From the NCBI GenBank assembly GCA_945863875.1, contig CAMBBS010000017.1, forward strand, positions 24,071-88,070: a stretch of DNA of 64,000 nucleotides, in the 5' to 3' direction. Source of the stretch: Desulfopila aestuarii DSM 18488 (lineage in GTDB: Bacteria > Desulfobacterota > Desulfobulbia > Desulfobulbales > Desulfocapsaceae). Positions 9,350-17,668 of this stretch are shown here, piece by piece (position 1 is the first letter of the stretch; the number at the start of each line of letters is the position of its first letter). Made by a program: the position numbers and the translations under genes. The notes under the pieces are model-generated. The model was not told where the DNA came from. It was given only the letters and a program-made list of their open reading frames with translations, and made no database searches.

Positions 9350-9961
9350 TTACATCTTCTGCTCGACCTTCTGGTAGCAGGGAATACACAGCGTCTTACC
9401 GGCAAAACGGCGGGTGCGCGACTCCATGGTCCGTTCTCCGCAGTCTGCGCACTCGAGGCTTTCCAATACCCGTGCCCCTCGCGGCGGCCGGTCGGTCAGG
9501 GGCTGGGTGGTAAATATTTCCTCCAGGGGCAGGGTCATAACACTCGTCAGCATCTCCTGGCGAAGCTGCGTGAGACGTTCCTGTTCCTCGGCGGCGAGAA
9601 GTCCTCGGTTGCCCCGATCCATGAGGCCGATCAGTTCCTGATTGATTGCCCCTCTGGTCTGCTGATTGAACACCAGGCGGATTCCGGTGTTATTCTCGCG
9701 GTTGTAAAAGGAAAAGGCCATCTTGCCGTAATCCCGCAGAATAAGGTTCCCCTTGCCGACGGTGCAGCCGGTGAGAAACTGGATGGCATCCACTCCGCAC
9801 ATGTCGGTCTCGGTAACGCACACCAGTGCATTCTGGTTGATCTTACCCATTTTGGCCATGGCCATCTCCGCCGCGCGGATGCCTATGGCCAGTCCGGGAC
9901 AACTGTGGCCGTGAAAAGCAATGGTCTGGTCGATGATACTCTGTTCAATGCAACAGCTCAT
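9350..9961 (-). CDS. FmdE-family protein with C-terminal zinc-ribbon
   Basis: The N-terminal domain has the FmdE signature FHGHSCPGLAIGIRAAEMAM (about residues 15-34). It is followed by conserved Cys residues in ETDMCGVDAIQFLTGCTVGKGN. FmdE was named from the molybdenum formylmethanofuran dehydrogenase operon of methanogens; in bacteria its function is unknown and a metal-handling role is often suspected. The last 45 residues hold a four-Cys zinc finger, CADC and CIPC, of TraR/DksA type. The ATG at 9961 has AGAGGAAA upstream; an ATG at 10003 would overlap the ATPase stop as ATGA. It is the last gene of the ABC operon, which suggests a role with the transported substrate. Confidence 0.85.
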   Translation of the reverse strand: MSCCIEQSIIDQTIAFHGHSCPGLAIGIRAAEMAMAKMGKINQNALVCVTETDMCGVDAIQFLTGCTVGKGNLILRDYGKMAFSFYNRENNTGIRLVFNQQTRGAINQELIGLMDRGNRGLLAAEEQERLTQLRQEMLTSVMTLPLEEIFTTQPLTDRPPRGARVLESLECADCGERTMESRTRRFAGKTLCIPCYQKVEQKM

Positions 9962-9999
9962 AGGATGTTTCCTCTTGTCGGTGGTTGAAAAATAAAAAG

Positions 10000-10776
10000 T
10001 CAATGACTCATTTCTGCTACCGATTCTATCGGCACGACGACAGGATAGCCATTGATGTGATGAATTTCCACGGCTAAGCCGTACACCGATTCAATCATCT
10101 CGGCGGTAACCTGCCCGGTTGGGCCGTAACTGTGCATCCGGCCGTTTTTCAGCAGCAAAAGTGTGTCGGCGTAGCGCATGGCTTTGTTCAGATCATGCAT
10201 GGTCATAACCGCACCGATAGCATGCTCATCGACAACCCGGCGCAGCAGGCCCATGATCTCCACTTGATTCTTCAGATCAAGGGCGCTGGTAGGTTCATCC
10301 AGCAGCATCAGGCGTGGTTCCTGTACCAGGGCGCGGGCAATGCAGACCTTCTGCAGTTCCCCGCCGGAAAGCTGGTCGATGCCACGCAGGGTCTTGTCGC
10401 CCAGATGCAGGTGGCGGATGGCCGAATCGACAATCTCCAGGTCATGTCGGGATGGCCGCCAGCGAATATGCGGCTTGCGGCCCATGAGGATGGCGTCGAA
10501 GACCGTCAGTCGCGCCGTTTCATTCTGTTGCGCGACGTAGCCGATATGAAGGGCGATATCGGCGGGTGACATGTGTAGAACGCTGCGGTCTTCAACTAAA
10601 ATTGTCCCACCCCTGGGCCGGTGGATGGTGTTGATGCATTTGAGCAGGGTGGTCTTGCCGACCCCATTCGGTCCGAGAATGGCCAGCAGCTCTCCCGGCT
10701 GCACCTGAAAATCGATGCCGTCAAGGATGGCCTGGCCGTTATAGGCAAAGTGGAGTTTCTGCACATCAAGGATCAT
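10000..10776 (-). CDS. ABC transporter ATP-binding protein, FecE/BtuD/MolC type
   Basis: This is the ATPase of a type II ABC importer for metal chelates or cofactors. Walker A is GPNGVGKTTLL, the signature is LSGGELQKVCIARAL, and Walker B is LMLLDEPTSALD, followed by the switch His in MTMHDLNKAM. The ATG at 10776 forms an ATGA overlap with the permease stop, and GGAGGA is placed 5 nt upstream, so the two subunits are translationally coupled. The longer frame beginning at 10803 would overlap the permease by 30 nt and is less likely. The substrate is not decided by the sequence. Confidence 0.93.
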   Translation of the reverse strand: MILDVQKLHFAYNGQAILDGIDFQVQPGELLAILGPNGVGKTTLLKCINTIHRPRGGTILVEDRSVLHMSPADIALHIGYVAQQNETARLTVFDAILMGRKPHIRWRPSRHDLEIVDSAIRHLHLGDKTLRGIDQLSGGELQKVCIARALVQEPRLMLLDEPTSALDLKNQVEIMGLLRRVVDEHAIGAVMTMHDLNKAMRYADTLLLLKNGRMHSYGPTGQVTAEMIESVYGLAVEIHHINGYPVVVPIESVAEMSH

Positions 10777-11843
10777 CGTTTTCCTCCTCTGATAATGAGC
10801 CAAAGAAATACCGGCGCCCCCATAAAGGCGGTCAGGACCGACACCGGCAGGACATGCGGCGCCAGTATCAGACGAGCGGCCGTATCGGATACAAGCAGTA
10901 ACAGGGCGCCGCCAACGGCGGATGCGGGCAGGAGAAAGCGATGATCCGAACCGATAAGGCGGCGCACCATATGCGGCACCACCAGGCCGACAAAGCCGAT
11001 GATACCGAGAAAAGAGATGATCACCGCGGTCAACAGCGACGCGAGCAGCATGCCGAGCATACGTACCCGATCAACCCTCACCCCCAGTCCCTTTGCCGTT
11101 TCATCGCCGGCATCGATGGCGTTATAGTTCCAGCTGTTGGCAAAAAAGAACAGCGAGACCAGCAGAGCAATAAGGGAGATAAAAGTCAGTTCACTCCAGG
11201 ACGCCCGGGCCGTGTCGCCAAATGTCCAGAAAACCATGGCTGCCAGCTGCACATCATCGGCGAAAAACTGCAGAAACATCGTGCCGGCAGTGAAAAAGGC
11301 GCCCAGCGCCACGCCGGTAAGCACCATGATCTCAGGCGTTGCACCGCGCAGGCGGGCAATGGCGATGATGACACAGGAGGTGAGAATGCTAAAGAGAAAA
11401 GCGGCGGCCGTGGTGAGATAGGGATTGGTGATCTGCACCGCGCCGACACTGTTCGAAGTCATTATGCCTCCGCCGAGAACCATCACCGACAGAGCAGCGC
11501 CAAAGGCCGCCGCATGGGAGATACCGAGGGTAAAGGGCGAACCGAGGGGATTGCGGAGAATCGACTGCATTGTTGCCCCGGCCACGGCCAGCCCGGCACC
11601 GGCCACCATCGAGGTGAGCGCCTGGGGCAAACGGATATTCCAGATAATGGCGGTTATCTGGTGCGTGGTCGCCTGGCCAAGCAGGCTGCGGACGACATCG
11701 GTCATGGAAATCTTGGCTGCCCCAAGAGATATGGCCAGGACCAGGGACAACAGCATAAGAAAGATCAGCAAAACGAGAAAACTGATCTTTCTGCTGATGT
11801 AGCGTGTATATTCAGCCGGTATCCGGCCGTCATGAAAATGCAT
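10773..11843 (-). CDS. FecCD/BtuC-family ABC transporter permease
   Basis: The 356-residue integral membrane protein has about ten hydrophobic helices and the family motifs LPQALTSMVAGAGLAVAGATMQ and NPLGSPFTLGISHAAAFGAAL. The coupling region FLGIIGFVGLVVPHMVRRLIGSDHR is near the C-terminus. It forms the homodimeric pore of an importer for Fe-siderophore, haem, cobalamin or molybdate/tungstate. It starts 2 nt after the binding-protein stop codon and overlaps the ATPase start by 4 nt. The tight spacing fits one operon in the order binding protein, permease, ATPase, FmdE protein. Confidence 0.93.
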   Translation of the reverse strand: MHFHDGRIPAEYTRYISRKISFLVLLIFLMLLSLVLAISLGAAKISMTDVVRSLLGQATTHQITAIIWNIRLPQALTSMVAGAGLAVAGATMQSILRNPLGSPFTLGISHAAAFGAALSVMVLGGGIMTSNSVGAVQITNPYLTTAAAFLFSILTSCVIIAIARLRGATPEIMVLTGVALGAFFTAGTMFLQFFADDVQLAAMVFWTFGDTARASWSELTFISLIALLVSLFFFANSWNYNAIDAGDETAKGLGVRVDRVRMLGMLLASLLTAVIISFLGIIGFVGLVVPHMVRRLIGSDHRFLLPASAVGGALLLLVSDTAARLILAPHVLPVSVLTAFMGAPVFLWLIIRGGKR

Positions 11844-11844
11844 G

Positions 11845-12954
11845 TTAATGTAAAGGGACTCTTGCGAAGGCCAGATCCTGGAATTGGCTGTTCATTTCGT
11901 GGAAAAGAGGCTTGCCGACCAGAAAAGTATAAATTTCATCGGCCTTGGCCGGGGGATCGATATCGCTGAAACGGTCTGGGTAGAGCAGTTTGCCGATGAA
12001 ATAGGCATTGGCCAGGATCGAATCAAAATTCTGATTGTACCAGTTATAGGGCAATACTCCGTAAATACTGCCGTTTTGCACGGAGGTCAGGGTCTGGTAG
12101 GCCGGATCTGTTTTCAGCTCGTGCAGTCCGCCGGCCTCGTCACCCAATTGTAAGGTGGCCAAATCGAGAAAAAGGATATCGGGATTCCAGGCGACGATTT
12201 TTTCTTTGGCGATATCGGTATTATTCAGATCCTTCACCGCGGCATTGGCGCCATCGGCCAAATTGCGGGCATTGATGAAGCGAAAAGGCGGATAGGTCGG
12301 CTCAGTAGATTGAAAGCCATGCGGCCCGGCGTAGGCCACCCCGCCCAGATAGACGCTGGGTTTTTTCTCGTCCGGGATATCGGCGGTTCGGCTGTGCAGA
12401 TCGTCAATGGCCTGCTGGAAATAGGCGATCAGCTCCTCCGCCCGCTGTCTTTTGCCGACGACGTCACCCATGATGCGCAGGGAGCTAAAGAGGTCATCGC
12501 GCTGATTGGCGAGATTACCGTAATATAGGACAACCACGGGAATACCGGTCTTCTGCTGCAGTTTTTCCGGTTCAAGGCCAACCGCACCCTGGGTGGTGGT
12601 GACCACCTTGAGAATAACCTCGGGCTGCACCTGCAGCGTCAAGATCAACTCCGGATTATCTTTGCCGCGAAATTCACCGAATATCGGTAATTCCTTGAAG
12701 CCGGGATTGGCCAGGGCATAAGGACGGGCATCGAACTGCCTGCGCCGTCCCTCGATATCATCAACCGCCACGGCCATATTCTGCGCCTGCAGGTAGGTGA
12801 GCAGGCGCAGGCACCCGGAACCGGAACAGATGACTTTTTTTACGGTCTCGGGGATGACGAGGTGTCTTCCCTGGGCGTCGCTGATCTCTCGGGCCAAAGC
12901 CGCGTGCGGCACAACAAACAGAATTGTAAAGAAGATGGAGAAAAAAAATCGCAT
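11845..12954 (-). CDS. Periplasmic binding protein of the FecCD-type ABC transporter
   Basis: A signal peptide (MRFFFSIFFTILFVVPHAALA) is followed by a type III periplasmic binding fold. It begins with REISDAQGRHLVIPETVKKVICSG, the usual opening of Fe3+-siderophore and cobalamin binding proteins. The NPELILTLQVQPEVILK, IPVVVLYYG and WNPDILFLDLATLQLG segments fit the two-lobe fold. No cysteine lipobox is present, so it should be free in the periplasm. Iron, haem, corrinoid or molybdate/tungstate (MolA-type) are all possible; the FmdE neighbour makes Mo/W worth considering. AGGGGC precedes the ATG. Confidence 0.88.
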   Translation of the reverse strand: MRFFFSIFFTILFVVPHAALAREISDAQGRHLVIPETVKKVICSGSGCLRLLTYLQAQNMAVAVDDIEGRRRQFDARPYALANPGFKELPIFGEFRGKDNPELILTLQVQPEVILKVVTTTQGAVGLEPEKLQQKTGIPVVVLYYGNLANQRDDLFSSLRIMGDVVGKRQRAEELIAYFQQAIDDLHSRTADIPDEKKPSVYLGGVAYAGPHGFQSTEPTYPPFRFINARNLADGANAAVKDLNNTDIAKEKIVAWNPDILFLDLATLQLGDEAGGLHELKTDPAYQTLTSVQNGSIYGVLPYNWYNQNFDSILANAYFIGKLLYPDRFSDIDPPAKADEIYTFLVGKPLFHEMNSQFQDLAFARVPLH

Positions 12955-13019
12955 AGTTGCGCCCCTGGGTGGGATGGGAAATGTTCACACGAAATAAATA
13001 ATATGATGCACGAGTCTGT

Positions 13020-13048
13020 TCTTTACCGCGAACCCGGCACACTGTCAA
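13020..13048 (-). promoter_or_regulatory. Candidate sigma-70 promoter of the ABC-FmdE operon
   Basis: On the minus strand a perfect TTGACA box (13043-13048) is followed after 17 nt by TAAAGA (13020-13025). It lies about 65 nt upstream of the binding-protein start at 12954. No Fur-like palindrome was seen nearby. Confidence 0.45.
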
Positions 13049-13184
13049 ACAAAAAGCACACAAAAAGTATGTTCGTAATACTTGAGAGGCGCACAAGCCG
13101 TTCGTGGCCGAGCCGAAACGCAATCCCGGTTCTTGTGCTGAGATGATTTTTGTCAGTGGGGCAGCAAACTGTCGGCTGGCTTAT

Positions 13185-13826
13185 TTATTCCGCAAACAGG
13201 ATGCACAGTAAAATTCCAGCCGTATGGTGTATCGTGGCATTATTTTCTCGCATGATATTACTTACGCCACGAGAGGAGCCGAAAGAGATGGTCTGCTCGG
13301 TGAGGGGATAGGTGAAGCCGCGTAATGTAACGCCGCAGGCATCACCTTTGAGAGGCAGGACGGAGATTTTTTGTCCGGGGGCGCCGTTGATTGTATGCAC
13401 TTTTCCTGGATGCAGGAGGTGCATGAAACAGTTGCCGGCCAGCAAAAAGATGTGCTGTTCTTGATACTTTTCGTTGGCAGCGAGCATGAGGTTGGCAAGG
13501 CTCATGTCCCATCTGCCGCCGAGGGCACCGGCCAGCCAGACGGTCCGCGCGCCTTTTTCCTTGGCCAGATCAAGGGCCAGTTCCAGATCGGTGGCATCCT
13601 TTTGTACTGGATAGCGATGGATGGTAATACCGGCGTGTTCATAGGCGGCTAAGATGTGTGCATCGATTGAGTCAAGATCGCCGAGAAGAATATCGGGGGT
13701 GACGGCCAACCTGGTGCAATGGTTGGCGCCACCGTCGGCGGCAATAATAAGATCCGCCTGTTTGAGCAGCGCAGCCAGTTCCGGCGAAGAGTCGAGAGTT
13801 CCGTTGGCAAAGATAAGCGTAAACAT
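13185..13826 (-). CDS. thiN: Thiamine pyrophosphokinase
   Basis: The enzyme transfers pyrophosphate from ATP to thiamine, giving TPP, and serves salvage of imported thiamine. The catalytic domain shows FANGTLDSS, the metal-binding ADGGANHCTRL at about residues 28-38, and ILLGDLDSIDA. A central PVQKDATDLELALDLAKEKGA follows, then a C-terminal B1-binding half with SFGSSRGVSNIM. Length is 213 residues from the ATG at 13826, which has AGGAGAG upstream. It is downstream of the LysE-type exporter and a small gene, and near the thiamine transporter operon, which supports the assignment. Confidence 0.93.
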   Translation of the reverse strand: MFTLIFANGTLDSSPELAALLKQADLIIAADGGANHCTRLAVTPDILLGDLDSIDAHILAAYEHAGITIHRYPVQKDATDLELALDLAKEKGARTVWLAGALGGRWDMSLANLMLAANEKYQEQHIFLLAGNCFMHLLHPGKVHTINGAPGQKISVLPLKGDACGVTLRGFTYPLTEQTISFGSSRGVSNIMRENNATIHHTAGILLCILFAE

Positions 13827-13842
13827 TTTTTCTCTCCTCGCT

Positions 13843-14013
13843 TTAGAAACCGATGGCCGTCTCAAGTCTGCTGATTTCTTCCCTCAGTTTGGCTTTTTCC
13901 GCATCGGTGAGGTCGGATCGTTGCAGCTTTTGCCGCAGGCCAAGCAGAATCATTTCTTGCCGATAGTCATTGCAGGTATATTGCCCGGGCGTCGCTTTGT
14001 CGCTGTCACTCAT
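13843..14013 (-). CDS. Conserved small protein, 56 residues, unknown function
   Basis: An ATG at 14013 opens a 56-residue frame beginning MSDSDKATPGQYTCNDYRQE and continuing as MILLGLRQKLQ, with a helical, charged C-terminus (DAEKAKLREEISRLETAIGF). The composition and the YTCNDYRxEMxLLGL core resemble small proteins I recall from deltaproteobacterial genomes, but no function is known to me. It sits tightly between the exporter stop (14032) and the thiN start (13826), with 18 and 16 nt gaps, so it should be cotranscribed and translated. Confidence 0.7.
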   Translation of the reverse strand: MSDSDKATPGQYTCNDYRQEMILLGLRQKLQRSDLTDAEKAKLREEISRLETAIGF

Positions 14014-14031
14014 GATGAAGGCCTTTGCCGC

Positions 14032-14679
14032 TCAGATGACGTCGAGGGTCTTCTGCACGCCGCTGAAGAAAAACCAGCAGGAAAAGAGGATGAGAAAGAC
14101 CGCACAGCCGCCGATTAATTTCCGGTAAAAGTCGTTGCTGAAGAGATGTTGACCCTTGGTAATGCCGAAGGAGAGCAGGCCATACCAGGCCAGATCGGCC
14201 AGGATATGGCCAAGGAAGAAAGCCGTCACGCCGAGCATGCCGAACTTCAACGAATGCATGATATAACCGAGTCCGATTGACGCCCACCAGAGCAGCCAAT
14301 AGGGGTTCACGGCGCTGAGAACAATGCCCATGACGACAAGGTTGCGCGATTTTTTTTCACCCGCAGGCTGACAATCCAGGGAAAGTTGCGGAAGAGTGCG
14401 CAGCATGGAAATGCCCATCCAGAGAAGGACCGCACCCCCGGTCAGGGAAATAAAGATAAAGACGTCATCTCGAACGAGAATCGGCGCCAGGCCGGAGACC
14501 AGGGCGATGACAAGGGCCAGCTCAAGAAGGCCATGGCCAAAAATCATCAGCGGCCCGGTGCTCGCTCCCCGCCTGGAACTCTCGCTGACGGTGACGGTCA
14601 TCAGTGGTCCGGGCATCAGGGCGCCGGAAAGTGCCAGGACGAAGGAGGTGGAGAAAATAGTGATCAGCGCGATTTCCAT
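14032..14679 (-). CDS. LysE/RhtB-family small-molecule exporter
   Basis: This is a 215-residue inner-membrane protein with about six hydrophobic helices. Family features include SGALMPGPLMTVTVSESSRRG near the N-terminus and AVNPYWLLWWASIGLGYI in the middle. Family members export amino acids such as lysine, threonine or homoserine. Its position in front of thiN and behind the thiamine transporter genes raises the possibility that it acts on a thiamine-related compound, but nothing in its own sequence shows this. GGATAGACC precedes the ATG. A candidate promoter lies at 14715-14743. Confidence 0.85.
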   Translation of the reverse strand: MEIALITIFSTSFVLALSGALMPGPLMTVTVSESSRRGASTGPLMIFGHGLLELALVIALVSGLAPILVRDDVFIFISLTGGAVLLWMGISMLRTLPQLSLDCQPAGEKKSRNLVVMGIVLSAVNPYWLLWWASIGLGYIMHSLKFGMLGVTAFFLGHILADLAWYGLLSFGITKGQHLFSNDFYRKLIGGCAVFLILFSCWFFFSGVQKTLDVI

Positions 14680-14714
14680 GGTCTATCCGTTGTTTGAAAT
14701 TACCGATAAGGCTG

Positions 14715-14743
14715 AATATACCGGGCAACAGACGGATTCTCAA
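14715..14743 (-). promoter_or_regulatory. Candidate promoter of the lysE-like/thiN transcript
   Basis: On the minus strand TTGAGA (14738-14743) and TATATT (14715-14720) are spaced by 17 nt, 36 nt before the exporter ATG. This would let thiN be expressed apart from the riboswitch-controlled operon. Confidence 0.4.
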
Positions 14744-14844
14744 CAACGGATTGCAAAAGGAGAGGAATCGTTGCGGGTATTTATGCCGTCGACCTTGACC
14801 GCCCCGGGCCGCCGAGGTACCGTAAAAAAATTTCAGTGGAGGGC

Positions 14845-15936
14845 TTACTCGCTGAGAAGAACAAGAGCCGAAGGGTTCAAGATAAGCTCTATCGGCCGGC
14901 CGATTTCTGGCGGTGGCGGGTCGATCGGAAGATCGAAGGCCAGGGGAGTATCTCCAGACCGTAAGCCGATTCTGTAGCTGCTCCCCTGGAATTGCCGGCT
15001 GGTGATTGTGCCGGACAGGCGCAAGGCATCATCTTTTGCTGTTGAAGAATGAGCGAGGGTGGCGCCTTCCGGGCGGATCAGCAGGATATTGGCGGTTTCT
15101 GGCACCATATTCTCTGCACGCACCGGCAGGTTGCCCAGGGAGGAACGGAAAATACCCTGACGCTCAACAGAACCTTTCAGCAGATTGCGAAACCCTAAAA
15201 ATCCGGCAACGGTGCTGTTTACCGGCTTCCGGTAGAGATGCTCCGGGGTGTCGAATTGCTGCAGGGTGCCGTGGTAGAGGATAGCTACCTTATCGGCGAT
15301 GCTGAATGCCTCGGCCTGGTCATGGGTGACGAACACGGCGGTGACGCCGAGAGATTTAAGGATGGTCCGGATTTCGCCGGTCAGCCGGTCCCTGAGTGCC
15401 CGGTCAAGCGAGCCGAGGGGTTCGTCGAGGAGCAGCAACTGCGGTTCCGGCGCAAGGCTTCTGGCCAGTGCCACCCGCTGCCTCTCCCCCCCCGACAGCT
15501 CATCGATTTTGCGGTGCTCCAGGCCTAAAAGGCCAACCAATTCCAGTACCGTCCGCACCCGCCGGACCAGCTCGTCAGGTGGACAATGCTGCATCTCCAG
15601 GCCGAAGGCGACATTTTGCTGGACGGATTTATGGGGAAAGAGAGCGTATTCCTGAAACATCATGCCGAAATTTCTCTTATGAGAAGGGACCGCCCGGATA
15701 TCCCTGCCGCAAAAGAGGATCGAGCCGGCATCCTCTTTTTCCAGTCCGGCCAGAAGACGGAGCAGGGTCGTCTTGCCCGAGCCGGAGGGGCCGAGGAGGC
15801 AGAGAATCTCCCCCTGTTTCAGTGCAAAGCTGATGTCCTGGAGGAGCGGTTGCCCTTCATAACGGTTTGACAGCCTGTCCACCTCGAGAATATTGCTCTT
15901 GTCCTGCATTCCTTGCACTTTTCGTCCTGTTTTCAT
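14845..15936 (-). CDS. thiQ: Thiamine ABC transporter ATP-binding protein with C-terminal TOBE-like extension
   Basis: The ATPase domain carries Walker A GPSGSGKTTLLRLLAGLE, signature LSGGERQRVALARSLA, Walker B LLLLDEPLGSLD and the switch His in FVTHDQAEA. At 363 residues it is much longer than E. coli ThiQ (about 230). The extra C-terminal 120 residues (LIRPEGATLA, TSRQFQGSSYRIGLRSG) look like the regulatory TOBE region of FbpC/PotA-type ATPases. The ATG at 15936 overlaps the permease stop as ATGA, so it is coupled to it. Thiamine as substrate is inferred from the riboswitch and the binding protein. Confidence 0.88.
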   Translation of the reverse strand: MKTGRKVQGMQDKSNILEVDRLSNRYEGQPLLQDISFALKQGEILCLLGPSGSGKTTLLRLLAGLEKEDAGSILFCGRDIRAVPSHKRNFGMMFQEYALFPHKSVQQNVAFGLEMQHCPPDELVRRVRTVLELVGLLGLEHRKIDELSGGERQRVALARSLAPEPQLLLLDEPLGSLDRALRDRLTGEIRTILKSLGVTAVFVTHDQAEAFSIADKVAILYHGTLQQFDTPEHLYRKPVNSTVAGFLGFRNLLKGSVERQGIFRSSLGNLPVRAENMVPETANILLIRPEGATLAHSSTAKDDALRLSGTITSRQFQGSSYRIGLRSGDTPLAFDLPIDPPPPEIGRPIELILNPSALVLLSE

Positions 15937-17624
15937 AGAGATGCTTGGGGGGGTTTTTTCGAGGCGTCCAGTCTGCCGATGAGCCAGAAACCGGAACAGG
16001 TGACGAGCATGAGGATACTGCTCATGGCCATGGCCTGCCCATAATTTATGTCGCCGGGTTGGCCGAGAAAACGAAAAATTGCCACCGGCATGGTCGGGGT
16101 ATGGGGCCGGGTGACAAAGGCCGAGGCACCGAATTCACCCATGCTGATGGAAAAGGCGAAAACCGCGCCGACGAGAATTGCCCTGCCGATAATGGGAATA
16201 TCCACCCGGCGCCATACCTGATAGGGCGAGGCGCCGAGCAGAGTCGCGGCTTCTCGCAGGGTCTGCGGGATCTGCTTAAGACTTGGCAGGATGCAGCGGA
16301 CGACAAAGGGAAAGGCCACCAGGGCATGGGCGATGGGGACCAGGGCCAGAGAGTCGCGCAGGTTCAGAGGCGGTCGGTTCAGGGTAATGATATAGCCAAA
16401 GCCGAGGGTTACCGCCGAGGTGGCCAGGGGCAGCATGATAATCGCGTCCCAGAAAGAGGACACCGGGGCCCCTCGTTCCCGGGCCGAAGCAAGAAAAGTT
16501 GAGGCAAGCAGGCCGAGGATAACGGCGATGGTCATGGCCGCCAGGGCAAAACCGACACTGTTGGCCACCGCGGCAATGGGTTCGACGAAAAAGACCGACC
16601 TGGCCTGGGTGGTAAAAAGTGCCGAGTAATAGGCAAGAGTCAGCCCGTCTTGCCCGGTAAACGAGCGGACGACCAGGGCGAGCAGCGGTGTGACCAGCAG
16701 GATAACCATGAACAGGAGGTTTACCCCGATAAGAATCTTCTCCGCCGGACTCTCAACTTTTATTGCGGTGCCGCTTGCCGAGTCGGTATAGAAGGCGATG
16801 CGCGATCTTTTACCAAGGCGGGCATGCAGCCACATGAGCAGAAAATTTACGACGATCTGGATCAGGGACAGTGCGGCGGCCATGGGCAGATTAAAGAGTT
16901 GCACCGATTGGCGGTAAATTTCCACCTCGAGGGTTGCGTATCCCGGGCCGCCGAGGATGAGCACCACGCCGAAGCTGGTGAAGCAGAAGATAAAGACGAG
17001 CAGCGCCGCGGAGCCGATGGCTGGCATCAACAGGGGCAGGGTGATCCGGCGAAAGGTCTGCCACGGCGAGGCGCCAAGCATCTTCGCTGCGGCGCGCAGA
17101 TCGGGATCGAGTCCACCCCAGAATCCCCCGACGATGCGCAGCACCAGGGTGTAATTGTAAAAAACATGGGCGAGGAGGAAGAAGGCCACCGTCTGATCAA
17201 TGTTGATCGGAGGCTGGGACAGCCGCAGACCATGCATCAGCCAGGTGTTGAGCAAACCGTTGGTCCCGAGCAAGGCCCGAAAGGCGGCCGCGGTGACGAC
17301 GGTGGGCAGCACGAAGGGCACTGTCATCAAGGCCTGAAGCAGGTTTTTGCCAAAAAAACGATACCGGGCAAAAACATAGGCCCCGGGCAGGGCCAGCACC
17401 AGGGTGATGACAGTGGACAAGGCCGCCTGCCAGCAGGTAAACCAGAGAATGCGGCCGTAGACGGGCGAGTTGACCAGCTTGCCGAGTCTGGCCGGATCCC
17501 AGTTGCCGTCCGGCAGAAAGCTGAGCAGAACTATTTTTCCCAGTGGGTAAAAATAGAAGAGGAGCAGGAACAGCAAGGGGAGGGAGAACACTGCCCAGCG
17601 GAACAGAGGTCGAGGCTGTTTCAC
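15933..17624 (-). CDS. thiP: Thiamine ABC transporter permease (fused two-copy)
   Basis: This membrane protein of about 563 residues contains two copies of the binding-protein-dependent permease domain (about 55-265 and 350-555), as in ThiP and FbpB. Each copy has an EAA-type coupling loop: AAKMLGASPWQTFRRITLPLLMP and EAATLLGASPYQVWRRVDIPI. It is the pore for thiamine brought by the neighbouring binding protein. I chose the GTG at 17624, which has GGGAGA upstream; a TTG at 17648 is in frame. It lies 44 nt after the binding-protein stop and overlaps thiQ by 4 nt. Confidence 0.92.
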   Translation of the reverse strand: MKQPRPLFRWAVFSLPLLFLLLFYFYPLGKIVLLSFLPDGNWDPARLGKLVNSPVYGRILWFTCWQAALSTVITLVLALPGAYVFARYRFFGKNLLQALMTVPFVLPTVVTAAAFRALLGTNGLLNTWLMHGLRLSQPPINIDQTVAFFLLAHVFYNYTLVLRIVGGFWGGLDPDLRAAAKMLGASPWQTFRRITLPLLMPAIGSAALLVFIFCFTSFGVVLILGGPGYATLEVEIYRQSVQLFNLPMAAALSLIQIVVNFLLMWLHARLGKRSRIAFYTDSASGTAIKVESPAEKILIGVNLLFMVILLVTPLLALVVRSFTGQDGLTLAYYSALFTTQARSVFFVEPIAAVANSVGFALAAMTIAVILGLLASTFLASARERGAPVSSFWDAIIMLPLATSAVTLGFGYIITLNRPPLNLRDSLALVPIAHALVAFPFVVRCILPSLKQIPQTLREAATLLGASPYQVWRRVDIPIIGRAILVGAVFAFSISMGEFGASAFVTRPHTPTMPVAIFRFLGQPGDINYGQAMAMSSILMLVTCSGFWLIGRLDASKKPPQASL

Positions 17625-17668
17625 GTCATGTTCTCCCTTTTGTATCAAGCAATCTGTACGCTTGTCAA

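Noticed and set aside
12955..13184. Fur box or metal/cobalamin riboswitch before the ABC-FmdE operon
   Set aside because: No Fur-type palindrome or conserved B12-box was visible; only an ordinary promoter candidate remains.
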